Source: Linanthus parryae
Lineage: Eukaryota; Streptophyta; Magnoliopsida; Ericales; Polemoniaceae
Assembly (NCBI GenBank): GCA_023055425.1
Contig: JALGPY010000004.1
Span: forward strand, 115,547,504-115,611,503
Reading direction: 5' to 3'
Length of the DNA: 64,000 nt
Shown: one piece after another, positions 11,063-23,683 of the stretch
Layout: each line of letters opens with the position of its first letter
How positions within the stretch are numbered: position 1 is the first letter of the stretch
Notes under the pieces: generated by a model
Databases searched by the model: none
What the model was told of the DNA's origin: nothing
What the model saw: only the letters and a program-made list of their open reading frames with translations
Position numbers and translations under genes: made by a program

Positions 11063-11559
11063 GCTTCTGAAAAGTTATGCAATTATTTATTTCCTTTAGT
11101 AACGTTTTCTTACCTTATGTCGTCATCTTTGGCGTTATAATTTCTCAATCTTGGAAATATTTGTAAAAGATATGTGTTATGTTTGTTGGTGTCGCCATTC
11201 ACTGTGGGCACTAGTGTGTCGTCATTCACTTGGCAATCTGGTTGAAATTTTCTTATGATTCGTAAGCCATGCATTAAGCTTTTATTTTAGTGAATGGTTT
11301 TTTAAGAATTTATAGGGGTTCCACCTCAGAATTTATGATGAGGGGAGTAAATTAAAATCTTATTTTGTAATTTATTTTTTGTATTCGTTCGATGAGGGGT
11401 TTCTTTACAAGTTTGTTACTTTCAGGTACTGAAGTGCTGCCATACATGCCTCCAAGCCCATGCATTGGGATTCACCGCTGCATTTTCATTCTGTTCAGGC
11501 AGCAGAACAACCTTGTGGAGGTGGGGGAGCCTGCTCGGGTTAATTTCAGCACCCGTTGA
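10362..11559 (+). pseudogene. G3: truncated MFT-like copy
   Basis: Exon 1 (10362-10556) is open and identical in protein to G2. The exon 2 acceptor is CGG instead of CAG (10678-10680), and the motif reads DHDAP; the nearby AACAG would join out of frame. Exon 3 (10852-10892) is intact. Exon 4 (11426 on) has a good TTTCAG acceptor, but a 16-nt deletion after the Ser-Thr-Arg codons brings TGA into frame at 11557, removing the C-terminal third including the [12 protein letters not shown] strand. Decayed remnants of the lost part continue to about 11652. There is no TATAAAAG box. It is the left-hand counterpart of G5 in the large segmental duplication. Confidence 0.8.
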
Positions 11560-11659
11560 ACTTGGGTGTGCCTATGGCTGTTGTGTACTGCAATTGCGGT
11601 AAGGACACACTGTAACGCATATGCAATGGTTGCGTGGAAACCAGTTAAGCATGTTGGAG

Positions 11660-12101
11660 GGAAACAATGTAGAGGGGCTGTGGGCTCAGTGTCGTCAATT
11701 GAATAAACCCGTGTATTTGTCCAGAGTGTTCTCATGGTTTTCGCTAGTCAGTTTCGTACTGTGACTTTTTGCTATGTGTGTTTCTGAATAAATTACATGT
11801 TGGTGATCGTGTGTTGATATGTGTAATGTTTAGGTACTAGTCTTTAATAAGACATGTATGTGAAATAAATAATACATGTTATGTCGAACTTTTTGGTGTT
11901 GTAAGATGTTGAACATAATCTTAGTGACTAACTAGTGTTCCATGTGTTTTTGGTGTTGCAGGATATTGAAGTATAATCTTAGTGACTAACTAGTTTAAAT
12001 AAAGGATTGTTCTGATTATTTGTGTACTTGGTTTATTTATTTTATTATTATTATTTTGGCAAAGGACGACCGCACGTTAAAAAGAACCAAAAAGTTGTCA
12101 T
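11660..12101. other. G3 downstream flank; empty site for the Helitron
   Basis: No gene. This is the polyadenylation region and 3' flank shared by all MFT-like copies (TTAATAAGACATGTA and so on). At 11858/11859 it reads GACATGTA directly followed by TGTGAAATAAAT, the uninterrupted form of the site that holds the Helitron downstream of G5. Homology to the B side continues to about 12100 and then breaks at the LTR element. Confidence 0.75.
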
Positions 12102-14584
12102 CCCAAAGTTATCCAATAAATGAATCGGAGACGATAACAAAATAGTTGGATAACACTTCACTTCACTGTTAATATCATATCTATGAAAAATATGTTTATT
12201 CTATCAGTGATGTTATTCGACTAATATTTTTATATTAGGAAATATTATGGTAATTTAATATACAATTGTCACCACTATGCTAAAAATACCTTAGGAAATA
12301 AAAAAAAAAAAAAATACCTCAAATTTAGCACATAAGACAATCTCTCGATACTAAAGTTCTACCATAAAATTCTCCCACTGCAAGAGTTCCTACTCTCAGA
12401 GCATCTCTTGTCATGATGTCTATCTCTACACTACCATATCGTCTACTCGTCCTGAACCCTCATAAGGAATTTCAAACATGATTAGTTTCTCTCGTATCTA
12501 CAAACCAGGAATGGCTGAACGAGTAACTAAACATGATTTGACGAATAGTGCAGTAGACACGAGTGAGTTGTTCATCCTTAGCTTAAATTATGAAGTTGTT
12601 TCTTCGTAGTGTCTTTTCTGATAGCAAATAAAAATTTTTCCTTTCGGATTTTATTAGCATCAAGTCTGGGGAATAAAAACAACAACCTTAATTGAATTTA
12701 TGAATATATTTCTACTTCCTACTACCAGATGGTTTAGAAGTAGAACCAATTTTCATTCACCAATATACTAGTTGTACTCTTGATGAGTCTTTTGCCACAA
12801 ATAATTCAATTAGCATTTTTTTCCAATGAATAACTCAACCTATCAATGTTGTATTCATTCAAAATTGCTTAAAAGAATTATATGTGACCTCTTTATCTGA
12901 CCGACCTAGTTTTCACTATCGATCTGAGATCCCTTAATCACATGTTCACTCAAAAGATGTAATATCCTCAGAACATGATTGCGTGATGGGGCTCTATCTC
13001 ATCTATGTGTTCATTAACGCCCTTATCACCACTTACATTGCAATCCGATATTGATGCCCAAACATCTTTACATGTTCGCACCCTATCGTATGCATCTGAC
13101 ACCGGTTGATGCTGATGTTGCACTACATTTGACATATGCCAAGATGTAACCAGCGACATCTCACCAACCTTATCCTACCTTTGATAGGCCCGGGTATTTA
13201 CACCACCCGCCTCATCAATAGGCTCTTAAGTGCAAAACTTGGTCAACACACACTTGCATTCCTTAGCAGTTAAGACAACTTTTAAAATTCTCTTAATTTA
13301 TATTATTCGAGAATCACATCCTGGGTTTAAAACCTAGCATCTTTAATTATATGACAAACACGATAAAAAAAATTTATGTCCCTGAGTATGCTAAACCTTT
13401 GAGTTCAACTAATAATAGAATTCATCGGCAATTCGATTTCCATTTCAACTGCCAGCGACGATGGGCCACTCGACCTTGAAATAAATCAAACAGACAACGT
13501 CACTTTAGATTTATTATCTGGACATGTACCTGTCCACTAAACCAAATAGCCGATTCTTAGGCCCAACAAAATTAGTAACAAGAACTCGATGGGAGGATAT
13601 TACCAACTTTATTGTTAAGTGATTCAACCATTACTTCGTACTGAACTGAATCTCTTAGTTTTAAAGAACAGCTCCGATGGGGAGACTTGTCCAACAAAAC
13701 TAGATTCAACAACTATCCTTGTAAGGAGATTTGCCAAAAAAATCTGTAACTAACCATTGTACCGATGGGGCACTCATATGAATTACATTATTTCCAAATC
13801 AGTAATGGAGGCCTCGAGCTTCATTAATTTGCCAAAGAAAACCATTTATCCACTTAATGTTTTTGTTTGAAATACTTATTTTATTAATTTTGAAAAATAT
13901 GTTCCTTACTTGACTTGACCAAAATTTACAAAATAATATCTAGTTTAAACAAACAATTTTTTGTGACCAATTTTGATCTCAAATGAGCGAATAATTTTTC
14001 ATTAATAAAATTATATTCAAACACAATTAGATTGATATAGACATGCATACAACCGTTTTAATATCCATGTTGTCCGTGATATCTTGATTAGTGACTATTA
14101 AAAAATAACAAACCAATCAACAAAACATAATAAAACATCCACCCATAATAACAAAAACAACACATAAACTGTAATTATGGCCATGTCTTCATCGTCTCGA
14201 TAGTCGCTTCCAATACTTGAATGCTCCATCATCTTCGTCCGATCTTTTTGGATCCACCATGTTCCTTCAATTTTTATTACATAGTCCTATCCTACTACAT
14301 GGATCTAGACTACATAAAATTGAAAAACAAGCTACTAATTAATTTACTATTCTCCACAAATCGGAGACTTTACAATTAATTACAACCCAAACTAGTGCCG
14401 AAAACACGGCAATAAAACCACAACCATAAACATAAAAATATTTTTTTTTAGTATGGCCATAATAACAGTGAATCTGCAAAACAGCGTTAGCACAATGCAG
14501 TCCATTCACACAATACCGTATTTTAGCTGGACAACATGGCTATATTAATCTCAGCATAAAAACAACGTTGCCTCTGATACCACT
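12102..14584 (-). mobile_element. Internal region of a minus-strand LTR element, non-coding
   Basis: AT-rich sequence between the shared G3 flank and the LTR at 14585. It has no gag, protease, reverse transcriptase or integrase motif in any frame that I can see. A primer-binding site adjoins the LTR on the minus strand, so this is read as the internal part of a non-autonomous or decayed element. The expected second LTR near 12.1 kb is not visible, so the element is probably truncated there. Confidence 0.5.
14570..14582 (-). other. Primer-binding site (initiator tRNA-Met type)
   Basis: On the minus strand TGGTATCAGAGGC follows the LTR end after two bases. TGGTATCAGAG is the usual plant initiator-Met primer site. 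It fixes the element as minus strand and the LTR at 14585-16452 as its 5' LTR. Confidence 0.7.
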
Positions 14585-16452
14585 TGAAGGGAAAATTTGA
14601 CGAGATTTATCCCGGACCACGTGATTTATGCAAAGAATTAATCATAGGCATTCAAAAAATTATTGTGGTAAGTTAGCTTGCGAAATAAAACTTACCACAG
14701 TCCATCCGGACTGGGACGACGCGAATCCCGAGACTTTGACCAGCCACTGACGAACCTCTGTTCTGAATCTGACACCGGGACCTATGCCATTGCGTCCTTC
14801 TCCTCGAGATACACGATTTTCATATTTGACTTGTCTTCCTCCGACATCCGTAGTTCCAGTTATGCTCCGAAAATCGAATTCAGATCCTGCTGAAAATCAA
14901 CTGCGGACCAGAAACTTTGACCGGCGATATCTGGAGCTCTACAACTCCGATCGACGCACCGTTTACATATGTCTCTTCGTTTTTTCGAGATCTGCAACTT
15001 TCGTGTATTACCGAAAGCGATCTGAGATCGTTATCTAGGTCTAAACACCCAAAAACGGAATATGGTATGTCCGGAAGCCTTCCGACGTATGATCCAAGCT
15101 CCGATTCAAGTTCAATGGTGATTCGAACATGAAAAGCTCATGGATGCACAGCTGGGTTTTTCTCTCTTGTGTGGAAAAGATGTATGAACAATCATCATCA
15201 CTTAAGAACTATGGTGGACTATTTATAAAGACATATTACTAACCTTAATATTAGGAATACCCATAATTGCACACAACTCCCTTGTAGGAAAACTTTACAT
15301 AGCAAGTCCCTCCCTACAAACTTTAGTGTAGCTTGCAATTAAGTCCTAATCATATAGTTTGTAGTAATACCCGTCAACTATACAATACCAAACATAATCT
15401 CAATTTACATTCCACACACTTGAGACTCAAAAACACTTGTGGATCACATGATCACGCTTATGTTGGACTACGTCGGGGACCTCTGGAGAAATAAATGAAT
15501 TGGCTCCCAATAATATACTTGAACTCATAATTCAACCCGAATTAAATTCAAAACTAATTATTAATTATAGTTTACTCTACCATAAAATTATAATTGCACT
15601 CCGACATTTATTCACATCATTATGTATGAACTTCTGTTATTAATATCAGACAACTCCCCACGTTAAGATTACACATACCCGTTAATGCTGATCTACTCTT
15701 ACTGACAATTTCGATCTCATCAACATCTTATGTATTCCCTGATCTATAGCGCTCAACCCTTATTTGTTATGTCTGGTTACAAATAACCAGCTGGCTAGAC
15801 TTGACATAACAAAACCTAGTGAGCTCCCAGGAGGGTACATCATTCTCATACGAGACGTGGATTTCATGATTCATTTAGCTTTCACCAAATCATAACAATC
15901 AATATCCAATATACCAGGATTGTTGACTCGCATTTGAATCTCACTCAATATATCAAAATAATGATTAATCAAGATTTGTGTCCACATAAACAATCATAGA
16001 TTAAGAGTTTCCAATATTACCAATAACAATGAAATATTTTATTATCTCACTTAGGTCAGTACGAGATAATTATATTTCATATGGCGGTCATGCTCAACAT
16101 ACACAAAGTATGCTAGTGTAACAAGTTGAAACTATACCGTTTCCTTGACCGAGATGTGTCACTATAATGTTACACTACAGTCGTACCGATGGTTTGTCCA
16201 AAATCATCTAGACTGTGAACCCTTAGTTATATTTCATAAATAACTGACAATCAATCTCGCGCATGCCCGAACTCGTCTGCATGTCCAATTGTCTTAGGTA
16301 TGAAACATTAGACTTTATAATGCATATTTATATGGAAAATAATCAATAGCATTTGCAAACTCACGTGTTTGCTAAATTAAGATGCAAACAGTTATCTATT
16401 AAGAATTATTAATTCAACCATAAATATGGCTTTCTGAATACAATTCCCAACA
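14585..16452 (-). mobile_element. LTR, 1868 bp
   Basis: On the minus strand it begins TGTTGGGAATTG and ends CCCTTCA, the TG...CA ends of an LTR, and adjoins the primer-binding site. Open frames near 14.7-15.1 kb on the plus strand overlap each other and carry no motif, so I treat them as chance. Beyond 16452 the sequence rejoins the A/B repeat (CCTAGATACCATAT), which supports this end. Confidence 0.65.
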
Positions 16453-17597
16453 CCTAGATACCATATCAAGGCGGATAAGGAGAGTTTTCCCCTGAGAGCT
16501 CACCCGAGGAGGATTAAGTGGCTTTTCTCGACCAGCCAGGCGTGTACAACAATTTTATGCTCCACCAGAACATTTGGCATTTTACACCAATCATTGTAAT
16601 CCCCGTATCTTGGTGGTGGATCGAGAGAGGCTGCTCTCACTCTGCCAAGTATCATTTGGAAAACCACTCCGGTTTAACTCTTTCTCTCATGCTAGGAGGA
16701 TGCTCGATCTAATACTCGAACACGATGGTGGAATGGAGAAAACTTCCACCCGTCTCATCCAAAACAGATTGCTTCGCCGACATTACCAGAGGTCCCGACA
16801 CTCTACATAACTTCCGGCCTTCCTTCGTAGCAAGCCTCTCGAAGGCCAAATCAAACAGAGCAATATGGATGTTCTCCTGTTTCAACTATGAAGATCTCTT
16901 CTCCACCATTCCAACCGCAAAATCGAAAGGAACAAAACTTCGATTTCATCAAACCATTAACCCTCTACTCCTACTTAGGAACCTCTTTTGACCCATGAGA
17001 AATCAATTTCCCATCCTCGATCGGCGAACCAGCCCTCATGTAGGCGACCCTTCTCAAATCCCCCTCAAATATTGCCCTAGCCTACAAGCTTCCCTTTCCA
17101 CAACTGAATACCCAGCCGTTGTCTGCAACACCAAGGGGCTTGTCTCTTTAGCTATTCAGCCTGAATCTGGTCACATACAGCTGCAATTCTCTCTGAGGAA
17201 GCACCGACCCCACCGCACAACGACCCACTGCACGCTGTCCCAACCGCCCATACATCCTTATCTGTTAGCTGGGTGAAATAAGGATCTAAGGTGGTGATGT
17301 TTCTTGATTGACAGATGCTTCAGTGCTCTGGGCCACACATGCTAGGAGGTTTTATTATTATCCATATGTTATGTTTACTTTATTGTGCGTATTTTAGTTA
17401 GCATTTAGGTGTCTTCTTGCTTTTTTATTTTTTTTATTTATTTTTTACTGTACTAGCTTATATGAGTTTTTGTTATGTCCTAAGTTGTATAATGTACGTA
17501 CTCCGCAGAGGCGATGAAGACTTACATGTGTAAAAATATAACAAGGCCTGATTGTACTATCTTTTAATAATGAATTTCTTACCTTTTGATAAAAAAT
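16453..17597 (+). mobile_element. Unclassified repeat, likely 5'-truncated LINE end (A copy)
   Basis: Several short open frames between 16518 and 17276 (for instance around residues NPRILVVD and GLTLSLML) align with 46.6-47.4 kb in B but are broken differently, which points to an old coding sequence. I do not recognise the protein. The tail TTTCTTACCTTTTGATAAAAAA resembles the 3' ends of plant LINEs. A protein search of a repaired consensus would decide. Confidence 0.4.
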
Positions 17598-17644
17598 ACA
17601 ATTTATGTTAAATTTAAGTAATTCTATTTTTTACAACCAATTAA

Positions 17645-18090
17645 GGGCTAGTTTGGTAGTTTTATGGCGTTTAAGAAAGCTGCCGTGTAGGAAGTACTGT
17701 GAGAAAGTTTCTGTGGAAATCTACGTAAAAAGTGTTTGGTAGCTTTCGTATTTAAGCTGCTGCGGAAAAGCACTTTTGAGATTTTGTGTTTGGTAATTAG
17801 TATTTTTAGAGTTGATGTTATTTTCGAAATGACAATATCAGATATGATATAACATATAATGATATTACAATAAATAACTACTGATATTTATAACGGATAA
17901 GAATGTCAAATAATACATTTATCGAAAAGCGAGTCCTGGAAAATAACCCCTCCACTGCTTTTCAAAAGCATCTGGGGGAACCAACTACATTCCAGAAAGC
18001 AGAAAATTTAAATTTACCAAACACATTAATACTGCTTTTAGATTCGAAAAGCAGCGTTCTAGAAAGCAAAAAGCATTACCAAACTGGCTC
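17645..18090. mobile_element. Harbinger/Tourist-like MITE, A copy (446 bp)
   Basis: Imperfect terminal inverted repeats (GGGCTAGTTTGGTA against GAGCCAGTTTGGTA) flanked by TAA on both sides (17642-17644, 18091-18093), the target preference of PIF/Harbinger elements. It has no coding capacity. It stands at the matching place in B (47790-48254), so it is older than the segmental duplication. Confidence 0.7.
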
Positions 18091-18379
18091 TAAGAGTCCT
18101 ATAATTGATGTAAAAAAGACGTAACGTTTTCAGTATCCCTATGTGAGTGTGTTTTTGAATTAATGGTTATGCATTAGAGAATCAACCCCAATAAAATTTG
18201 CGATCTTGAACAAATCTGGCTCAATCGGCCATTTGTGTGAAACGACAACTGCCATCTAACTCAAACGCGTGTTTGGGAAAAGGATCTGTGAGCTTGTTGC
18301 TTTCTCTAGAAACAAACTGAACCTTCAAATTGGTATAATAAGTACACCTTCAAGCAATGAGCGTCGCCTCTGTTAGTCT

Positions 18380-18771
18380 TCTCCCACTCTCAAAGTGATG
18401 GTCACATCTTTCCTTTTCTTTCTTCAATTTCTTCTTGGATCTCGTGCACTGCATCGGTTGTATTAGTGGCGATGATGATGTTCTTGAAATTCATAGCTTC
18501 TGCCAACAATATTCCTTCCTCCATGGCTGTGATTTCTACCTCCGAAATTGACCGAGTAAGCTTAAGAGGTTTGAAAATTTTGGCAAGAAACAGGTCGGTT
18601 GAGTCCCTCATGGTGATTCCCAGTCCTCCCCTTCAATTTGTTTCCAATCCGGCTCCATCGATGTTGATTGTGACATACCCCTCAGGCGGCGGTCGCAACT
18701 TCCTATTTGTCGGTCTTTCGGAGGGGCATCCGACAACCACAATGCCCAGATTCATGATTCTTGAAAAACAC
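18380..18771 (-). pseudogene. LINE M1 RNase H remnant (A copy)
   Basis: Read on the minus strand this is the RNase H domain of a plant LINE: the PPPEGYVTIN-type start leading to the catalytic Asp of a VDGA motif near 18660, Glu in a TAMEEGILLAEA helix, then TNTTDAV where B keeps SDSTDAV. Stops and indels break it. It is the C-terminal end of the same LINE as the pieces at 20.47-21.25 kb and 27.85-29.27 kb; the two gaps are later insertions. Confidence 0.7.
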
Positions 18772-20464
18772 TGACGCGATTCTTTACGCGTATGCGCAAG
18801 TGCACGGTCAAGTAATATAGGGGTGATATTTCAACCCCGAGTTATCGATCCCACGAGGACAAACTTGAGATTATTTAATTAGTAAATTAATTTAAAGTAC
18901 GGTGCAAGGAGGAAAATTGATGATAAAATAGTGCGTCACCCACAACCAAGTGACTGGAAATTGAAATAACAAACTAATCTAATATTTTTGTAATTTTTTA
19001 TTTAAGAAAACAGATATGGAGAAACTAGGCAATCTCTAGATCACCTAGGGATGTAGACGATTTCTGGTTCAACTTTGTAACACGTTAATCCTATTCTAAT
19101 CAACCCGGATAATATGCTATGACAATATCCTATCGGTCACATGTCATTTTACGTCTCGGTAGACTACAATCTCCTATCGGTCTCATGTTATCTACCGGTT
19201 CGTTCTAGCATGACATCTACTGATACGTTAGCGGGTCCTGTCGGTCCACCGTTTCACGGAACAGCTGAACACTCCTACCGAATCTACCCACTCAGGCCAA
19301 TCCTAACACGTCTCCTCTCGGTCTCGGTGATTGGGGATTGTTGTTCACGTCTCATCCTAGCTAGTTAAAATCACTGTCGCGCATTCGCTAGCTAAGTAGT
19401 ATTTCCTGGTCATGACTCCTTCAACACTAAGAATTAAGTGTAGCACGTGAACAATTGACAAGAATAAAATTAACATTAAGCAAGATTTAATCCACGAAGA
19501 ACCCTAGTTTTCATGAATGTCAATATCCTGATCTAGCCATGTCAATAGACAATATTCAATAACAAGTTCATGAAACTAATATTTATCCAAAGATCAAATC
19601 ATAAGGCATGAAACAAGTCTTGAATCCGGAAATTAATCGTCTACATAAAACTCTAGGCTCTCATAGAGATGCCTAGCAAAACGTCTAGCTAAGAATAATC
19701 AACCAAACATGGTGCAATAGTTTCTCCATACAAAGATTGAGAGAGAAGAAGAAGAAATCAAAAACCTAGCTCTCCAATGGTGGTTTCGGTGTTCTCTTCG
19801 TCTTCGTCCTCGTCGTCCCCCTCTTTTCCTCCAACAGGTATGATCGATGCTTCAATATTATACCTTAATATGTATTTGAAGTCTCCCAATCGTTCTACAA
19901 TTGTTTCCATAAGAAAAGATTCTAAAAATACGTCTAAAATAAAAGTTACTGCGCAATCCTACGTCGCAGTCATACGAGTGCAGGTCCAATCGTACGAGTG
20001 TCTGATCCCACTCGTACGACTGTCTGAGAGGTTTCATACGATTGCAATTCTTCAAAATTTCGATTTTGGCTATCTTTTTGCACTCGTACGATTGCACAGT
20101 GCACTCGTAGGAGTGGCTGAATATGTTGTAGCTCTTTTTCTTCTTTCTTCTTGCTCTTTCCTCTCTTGTCTTCAATTCCAAGCATCATCTTGAGTCGTGC
20201 AATGTTTCCGAAGATCGTATTCTCCTCTCCAATTGATCTCCAAGCTAAGTTTCTTGTTAAAACAACACGAAAAAAACCCGTGCGATCAAATGTGACAAAA
20301 TGACGTAAAATAATGCGAGAAACGCCCGGATTATCAATTATGCAACAAAACTCAAGTTTCATCATTATTCCATGTTCATAGTGCATATCTCACAATATCT
20401 ACCAGGAATCATGCAAAACAATAGTAAAATGTGTATGAATTGTAACTCTAATACAGAGTTATCA
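18772..20464. mobile_element. Solo LTR, 1693 bp, with 5-bp target duplication
   Basis: Begins TGACGCGATTC and ends GAGTTATCA, so it has TG...CA ends. It is flanked by AACAC at 18767-18771 and 20465-20469. Segment B has a single AACAC (48907-48911) at the same place with no insertion. The length, ends and 5-bp duplication fit a solo LTR. The opening (GCAAGTGCACGGTCAAGTAATA, written here in part) belongs to a type widespread in plant genomes. Overlapping frames at 19.77-20.39 kb lie in this LTR and carry no known motif. Confidence 0.8.
19975..20118. repeat. Clustered CGTACG motifs in the solo LTR
   Basis: Six copies of a motif close to ACTCGTACGATTG or its reverse complement occur within about 145 bases, in both orientations. 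CGTACG is itself palindromic. Such density in an LTR suggests a protein-binding array or a fold-back, but no function can be read from it. Confidence 0.6.
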
Positions 20465-21255
20465 AACACTACATTATCTCAGCCCATACTCTGCAACTGT
20501 TGGTGCTTTCCCTTTCTCCCCTTTGAATCTCAAATTGTTCTTGTGTTTACAAAGTGACCGACAAGTTGAAACTCATTTCTAACAGTCTTGGGTATTCAAA
20601 GTTGTCTGAAAGTCTTCAACCCAGTTGTAGAAATCTTGATAAGTTTCCACAAATTCGCCTCTCAAGACTATGTTCCAAAACCTTTTTTTGCCAAAATACA
20701 GTCCATAAAGACATGTATATTTTTTTTCATTCTACACCTTCTTTACACTAACCACATTGAGTTGGCACATCCATATCTCTTTGTATAAAACTAGTCTCCA
20801 CTGGTAGTGTACGTGACCACGCTCTCCAAATGGGAAAGATGGATTTTTTGGGATATTTAGCTTCCACATTCTGCGCAAGAACTTCTTACATGGTACACCT
20901 ATTGCGGATTCGATGCCATTTTCTTTCAGATTAGTCTGCAATTTATACTCAGAGGAGACTGTGTAGTCGCCTTTATCTGAATAGAACCATGATAAAGAGT
21001 CCCCATTTTGATTTGTTGGCAGCAGAAGGGATAAAATCTATTCGGCATCAGCCGGAAGAAACAAGTTATTCACTAAATATGGGTGCCATAAACGATCATC
21101 ACCTTTAAGCTGAGGTTCATACGATGTTGTTATAATCTTACAGCTTATGCGTCTTGGGATCCATTTCTCTTCGTTGAGACCCACCCTTCTTTTCGTCATC
21201 TATCTTACAATATAACCCCTTCTCTAATAAATCTAAAATCAAAAGTGAGAGTTTG
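20465..21255 (-). pseudogene. LINE M1 linker and zinc-finger region (A copy)
   Basis: Minus-strand remnants of the part between reverse transcriptase and RNase H: the MWKLNIPK motif (20860-20840 region) typical of the plant LINE zf-RVT segment, preceded by SGYKLQ-like sequence. Many stops. The same stretch in B lies at 48.91-49.19 and 50.27-50.75 kb. On the right it is cut by the plus-strand LINE, whose target duplication ends at 21255. Confidence 0.65.
21241..21255 (+). repeat. Target-site duplication of the plus-strand LINE, left
   Basis: AAAAGTGAGAGTTTG, repeated exactly at 27832-27846 and present once in segment B at 50735-50749. Confidence 0.9.
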
Positions 21256-21283
21256 GAGCACAAAAATGAAAACTAACAGAAGG

Positions 21284-21315
<32 letters not shown>

Positions 21316-21682
21316 AAATTCTCTTTCTAAGTCTCATACTGCTCATGCATGAGCTCCAATCATTGCCTCTACTCAACTGCTTATTCCAAAACCCCCTTTT
21401 AGATCCTATATCTTCCCAAACACTTATCATCATCGAAACCTCCTTTCCTTCCCAATTATCTAATCTGCAAACCCCTTACCCCTTCTGCTAAACCTTCCCT
21501 GCACACTAACCCACACCATTTTCGGCGCTTGTGACACTTATCACAGTTTTTCTTTCTCTTCCTTCTCCCCCCTCTCTTATATAACTCTCAAATAACTTTC
21601 TTATGGCTTACTACTGGAGTTCACAGCCCCCCCAGGTTCCTCAAATATCTCTTCTGCTGAACAGATTGATTAGAGAGGATTC

Positions 21683-22579
21683 ATGATTGACCTTGACCCC
21701 CAAATGGTGCATGCTTCAAAAGCCCTTTGGAAGAACTACTTGATAGGCAAGTTCTTGGCTCTTCCCAAGGACTCTCAAACTTCATCATCAGTGGTTCAAC
21801 AGGTAGTTGATGAGGTATGGAAGACTAAAGGCAAGATTTGGGTTAAAAGAAAGGGATCATGCTTCCTATTCCATTGTTTCAATGTTGAAGACAAAGCAAA
21901 GCTTCTAAACTATGGTGCCATCGACATGCATGGTAAGACATTGGTGATAAGAGAAAGCCCTCTAAATTTGCTATCTTTGAGCCGTCTTTTCCTACATTAA
22001 ACGTTTGGATTAGAATGCCAGGGATCCCTATGGAGGGTTTCTACCATGATCTGGCAAAAAGTTTGGGAAAACTAGCTGGAGAAGTCATGCATATGGATTG
22101 GAGTCTCAAAAGGTTTGCAAACATGGAGGAATTCAGAGTCGAATTCCGAATCAATACCAACGAGCCTCTTAACCCTGATGCATATATCAAACCCATCGAC
22201 CCGGATCACCCACCAAAATGGACCTTTTTCGGTATGAAAATGTCTTCAAGGTCTGCTTCAAGTGTGATTTATAGGACATTATAATTGCTCGTGCAATATA
22301 AATCTGGTGGAGGTCCTTCATCTGCTAGAGGACAGATATAGAAGCTCGCCATTTATGGATTCGCTGCACTACCACATCGCCGCTGGAGAACCCCTCCACA
22401 CCACGAAGATCAAAGTCTTCGGAGCAGTGGGTGGAACACGAACCACTTTTCTGGATCTTTTAAAAAATTCGGATCAGTCGGGTGAAGAAGAAGCAACCGA
22501 GCTCAATATAATAATTTGGTTATCTCTTTCGCTGATGGATCTTCGTGGACGGGTTTTATACACCTGGATCATCCTTTGA
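21683..22579 (+). pseudogene. LINE ORF1 (DUF4283-like, zinc knuckle), broken
   Basis: The first part (21683-22000) matches the plant LINE ORF1 pattern: a helical ALWKNYLIGKFL segment, VWKTKGKIWVKRKG, then NYGAIDMHGKTLVI. A frameshift near 21980 moves the reading to the frame at 22015-22284 (MPGIPMEGFY, FANMEEFRVEF), which ends at a stop inside a VCFKC zinc knuckle at about 22250-22285. ORF1 proteins bind RNA in the retrotransposition particle. Proline-rich frames at 22.5-22.98 kb may be its C-terminal part. Confidence 0.65.
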
Positions 22580-23683
22580 TGGGATGGACTGTGAAGCTAG
22601 AGCCAATGGGCCTTTCAATCCATTCCCGCGGGAGATTTATGGGTCGGGCCCATTTATTTCTAACCCTTTATTTAGCCCAGACTCGTATTCCTCTCCTGAC
22701 CCGATACTTTCTCTCCAACCCTATAACCCACTTTACCGTTCGGATCGACCCGAGCTACCCAATTACAAACCGCTTCTTACAAACCCTCAACTGAATCCAT
22801 TCTGGGATTTTTCGGGTCAACTCTCTCAACAACCCATAACAGATAGTTCCACACAACTTTTAGAATTCCCTTCAAATCTCTCACAACTCGTTCCAACTCC
22901 CAAGGCCACCTCCTGGGTTTGCACAACTATGCATGCATCCTCCATTAATACGCTTTCCTCCCTCATAGCCTTTTAATAGAGAGAAAAATTCCTTCAATCA
23001 ACTTTAGTTCACTCACCTTCTGAAAATAATCTCTCCTGCAAAGAATCCATGGGCTCTCTCTCCGGTGAACTCTCTCCGTTCTCGGCGGTTCGCAACACAG
23101 TCTTCTCTGAAGAGGATGATGACGTAACGAGATTTCTCAAAACTTACCGCCCTTCAAAACATCTTCACCGAACACAAACCCCATAACTCCTCTTCCCCGT
23201 TCACCAATATCCGCACCTTCCGGGATGGTCCTCATACCCTTACATGAACCAATTGAAGCCATGCCACTCCAAGTGATAAAGCATCAATATTTTATCCTTC
23301 GAGCTCCGGAGTTCACTGAGGACGAGGAAGACCATGAAAGGCTCCCTGAAAATGCTGAGAAACTGCGATTCAGCCTCCTCTTGCCTTGGAAGAATCGGAT
23401 CAATTCAACAAGAGGAATGAAGAGACAGTTAAAGACCCCCTGATCTTAACTTCTCCAAAGGATGTGCCCCCCAAAATAGGACTATTTTTTAGGTTGCCCC
23501 ACCGAAGGATGCCAGGAGAGGAGCGCAAAGGTAAAAAACTCAAGCTTTTGTTTTCAAATAATATTACCCTGAAACCCCCCGTTTTAATGCTAAGATGCTA
23601 ATTGTTAACATAAATTTAGCTACCTTTTCTCTTAATATGCCTAAGGTTTCGTTGGTTGACCTACATCAACCACCATTTCTGCC

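Noticed and set aside
14570..14582. tRNA-like sequence
   Set aside because: It matches only the 3' end complement of initiator tRNA-Met next to an LTR end, so it is a primer-binding site; no cloverleaf is present. The same applies at 58214-58235.
14678..15132. Three overlapping frames in the LTR at 14.7-15.1 kb
   Set aside because: Antisense to the LTR, mutually overlapping in three frames, and no motif.
19777..20386. Overlapping 138- and 107-codon frames on both strands
   Set aside because: They lie wholly inside the solo LTR and arise from the CGTACG repeat region; frames on both strands overlap and none has a motif.
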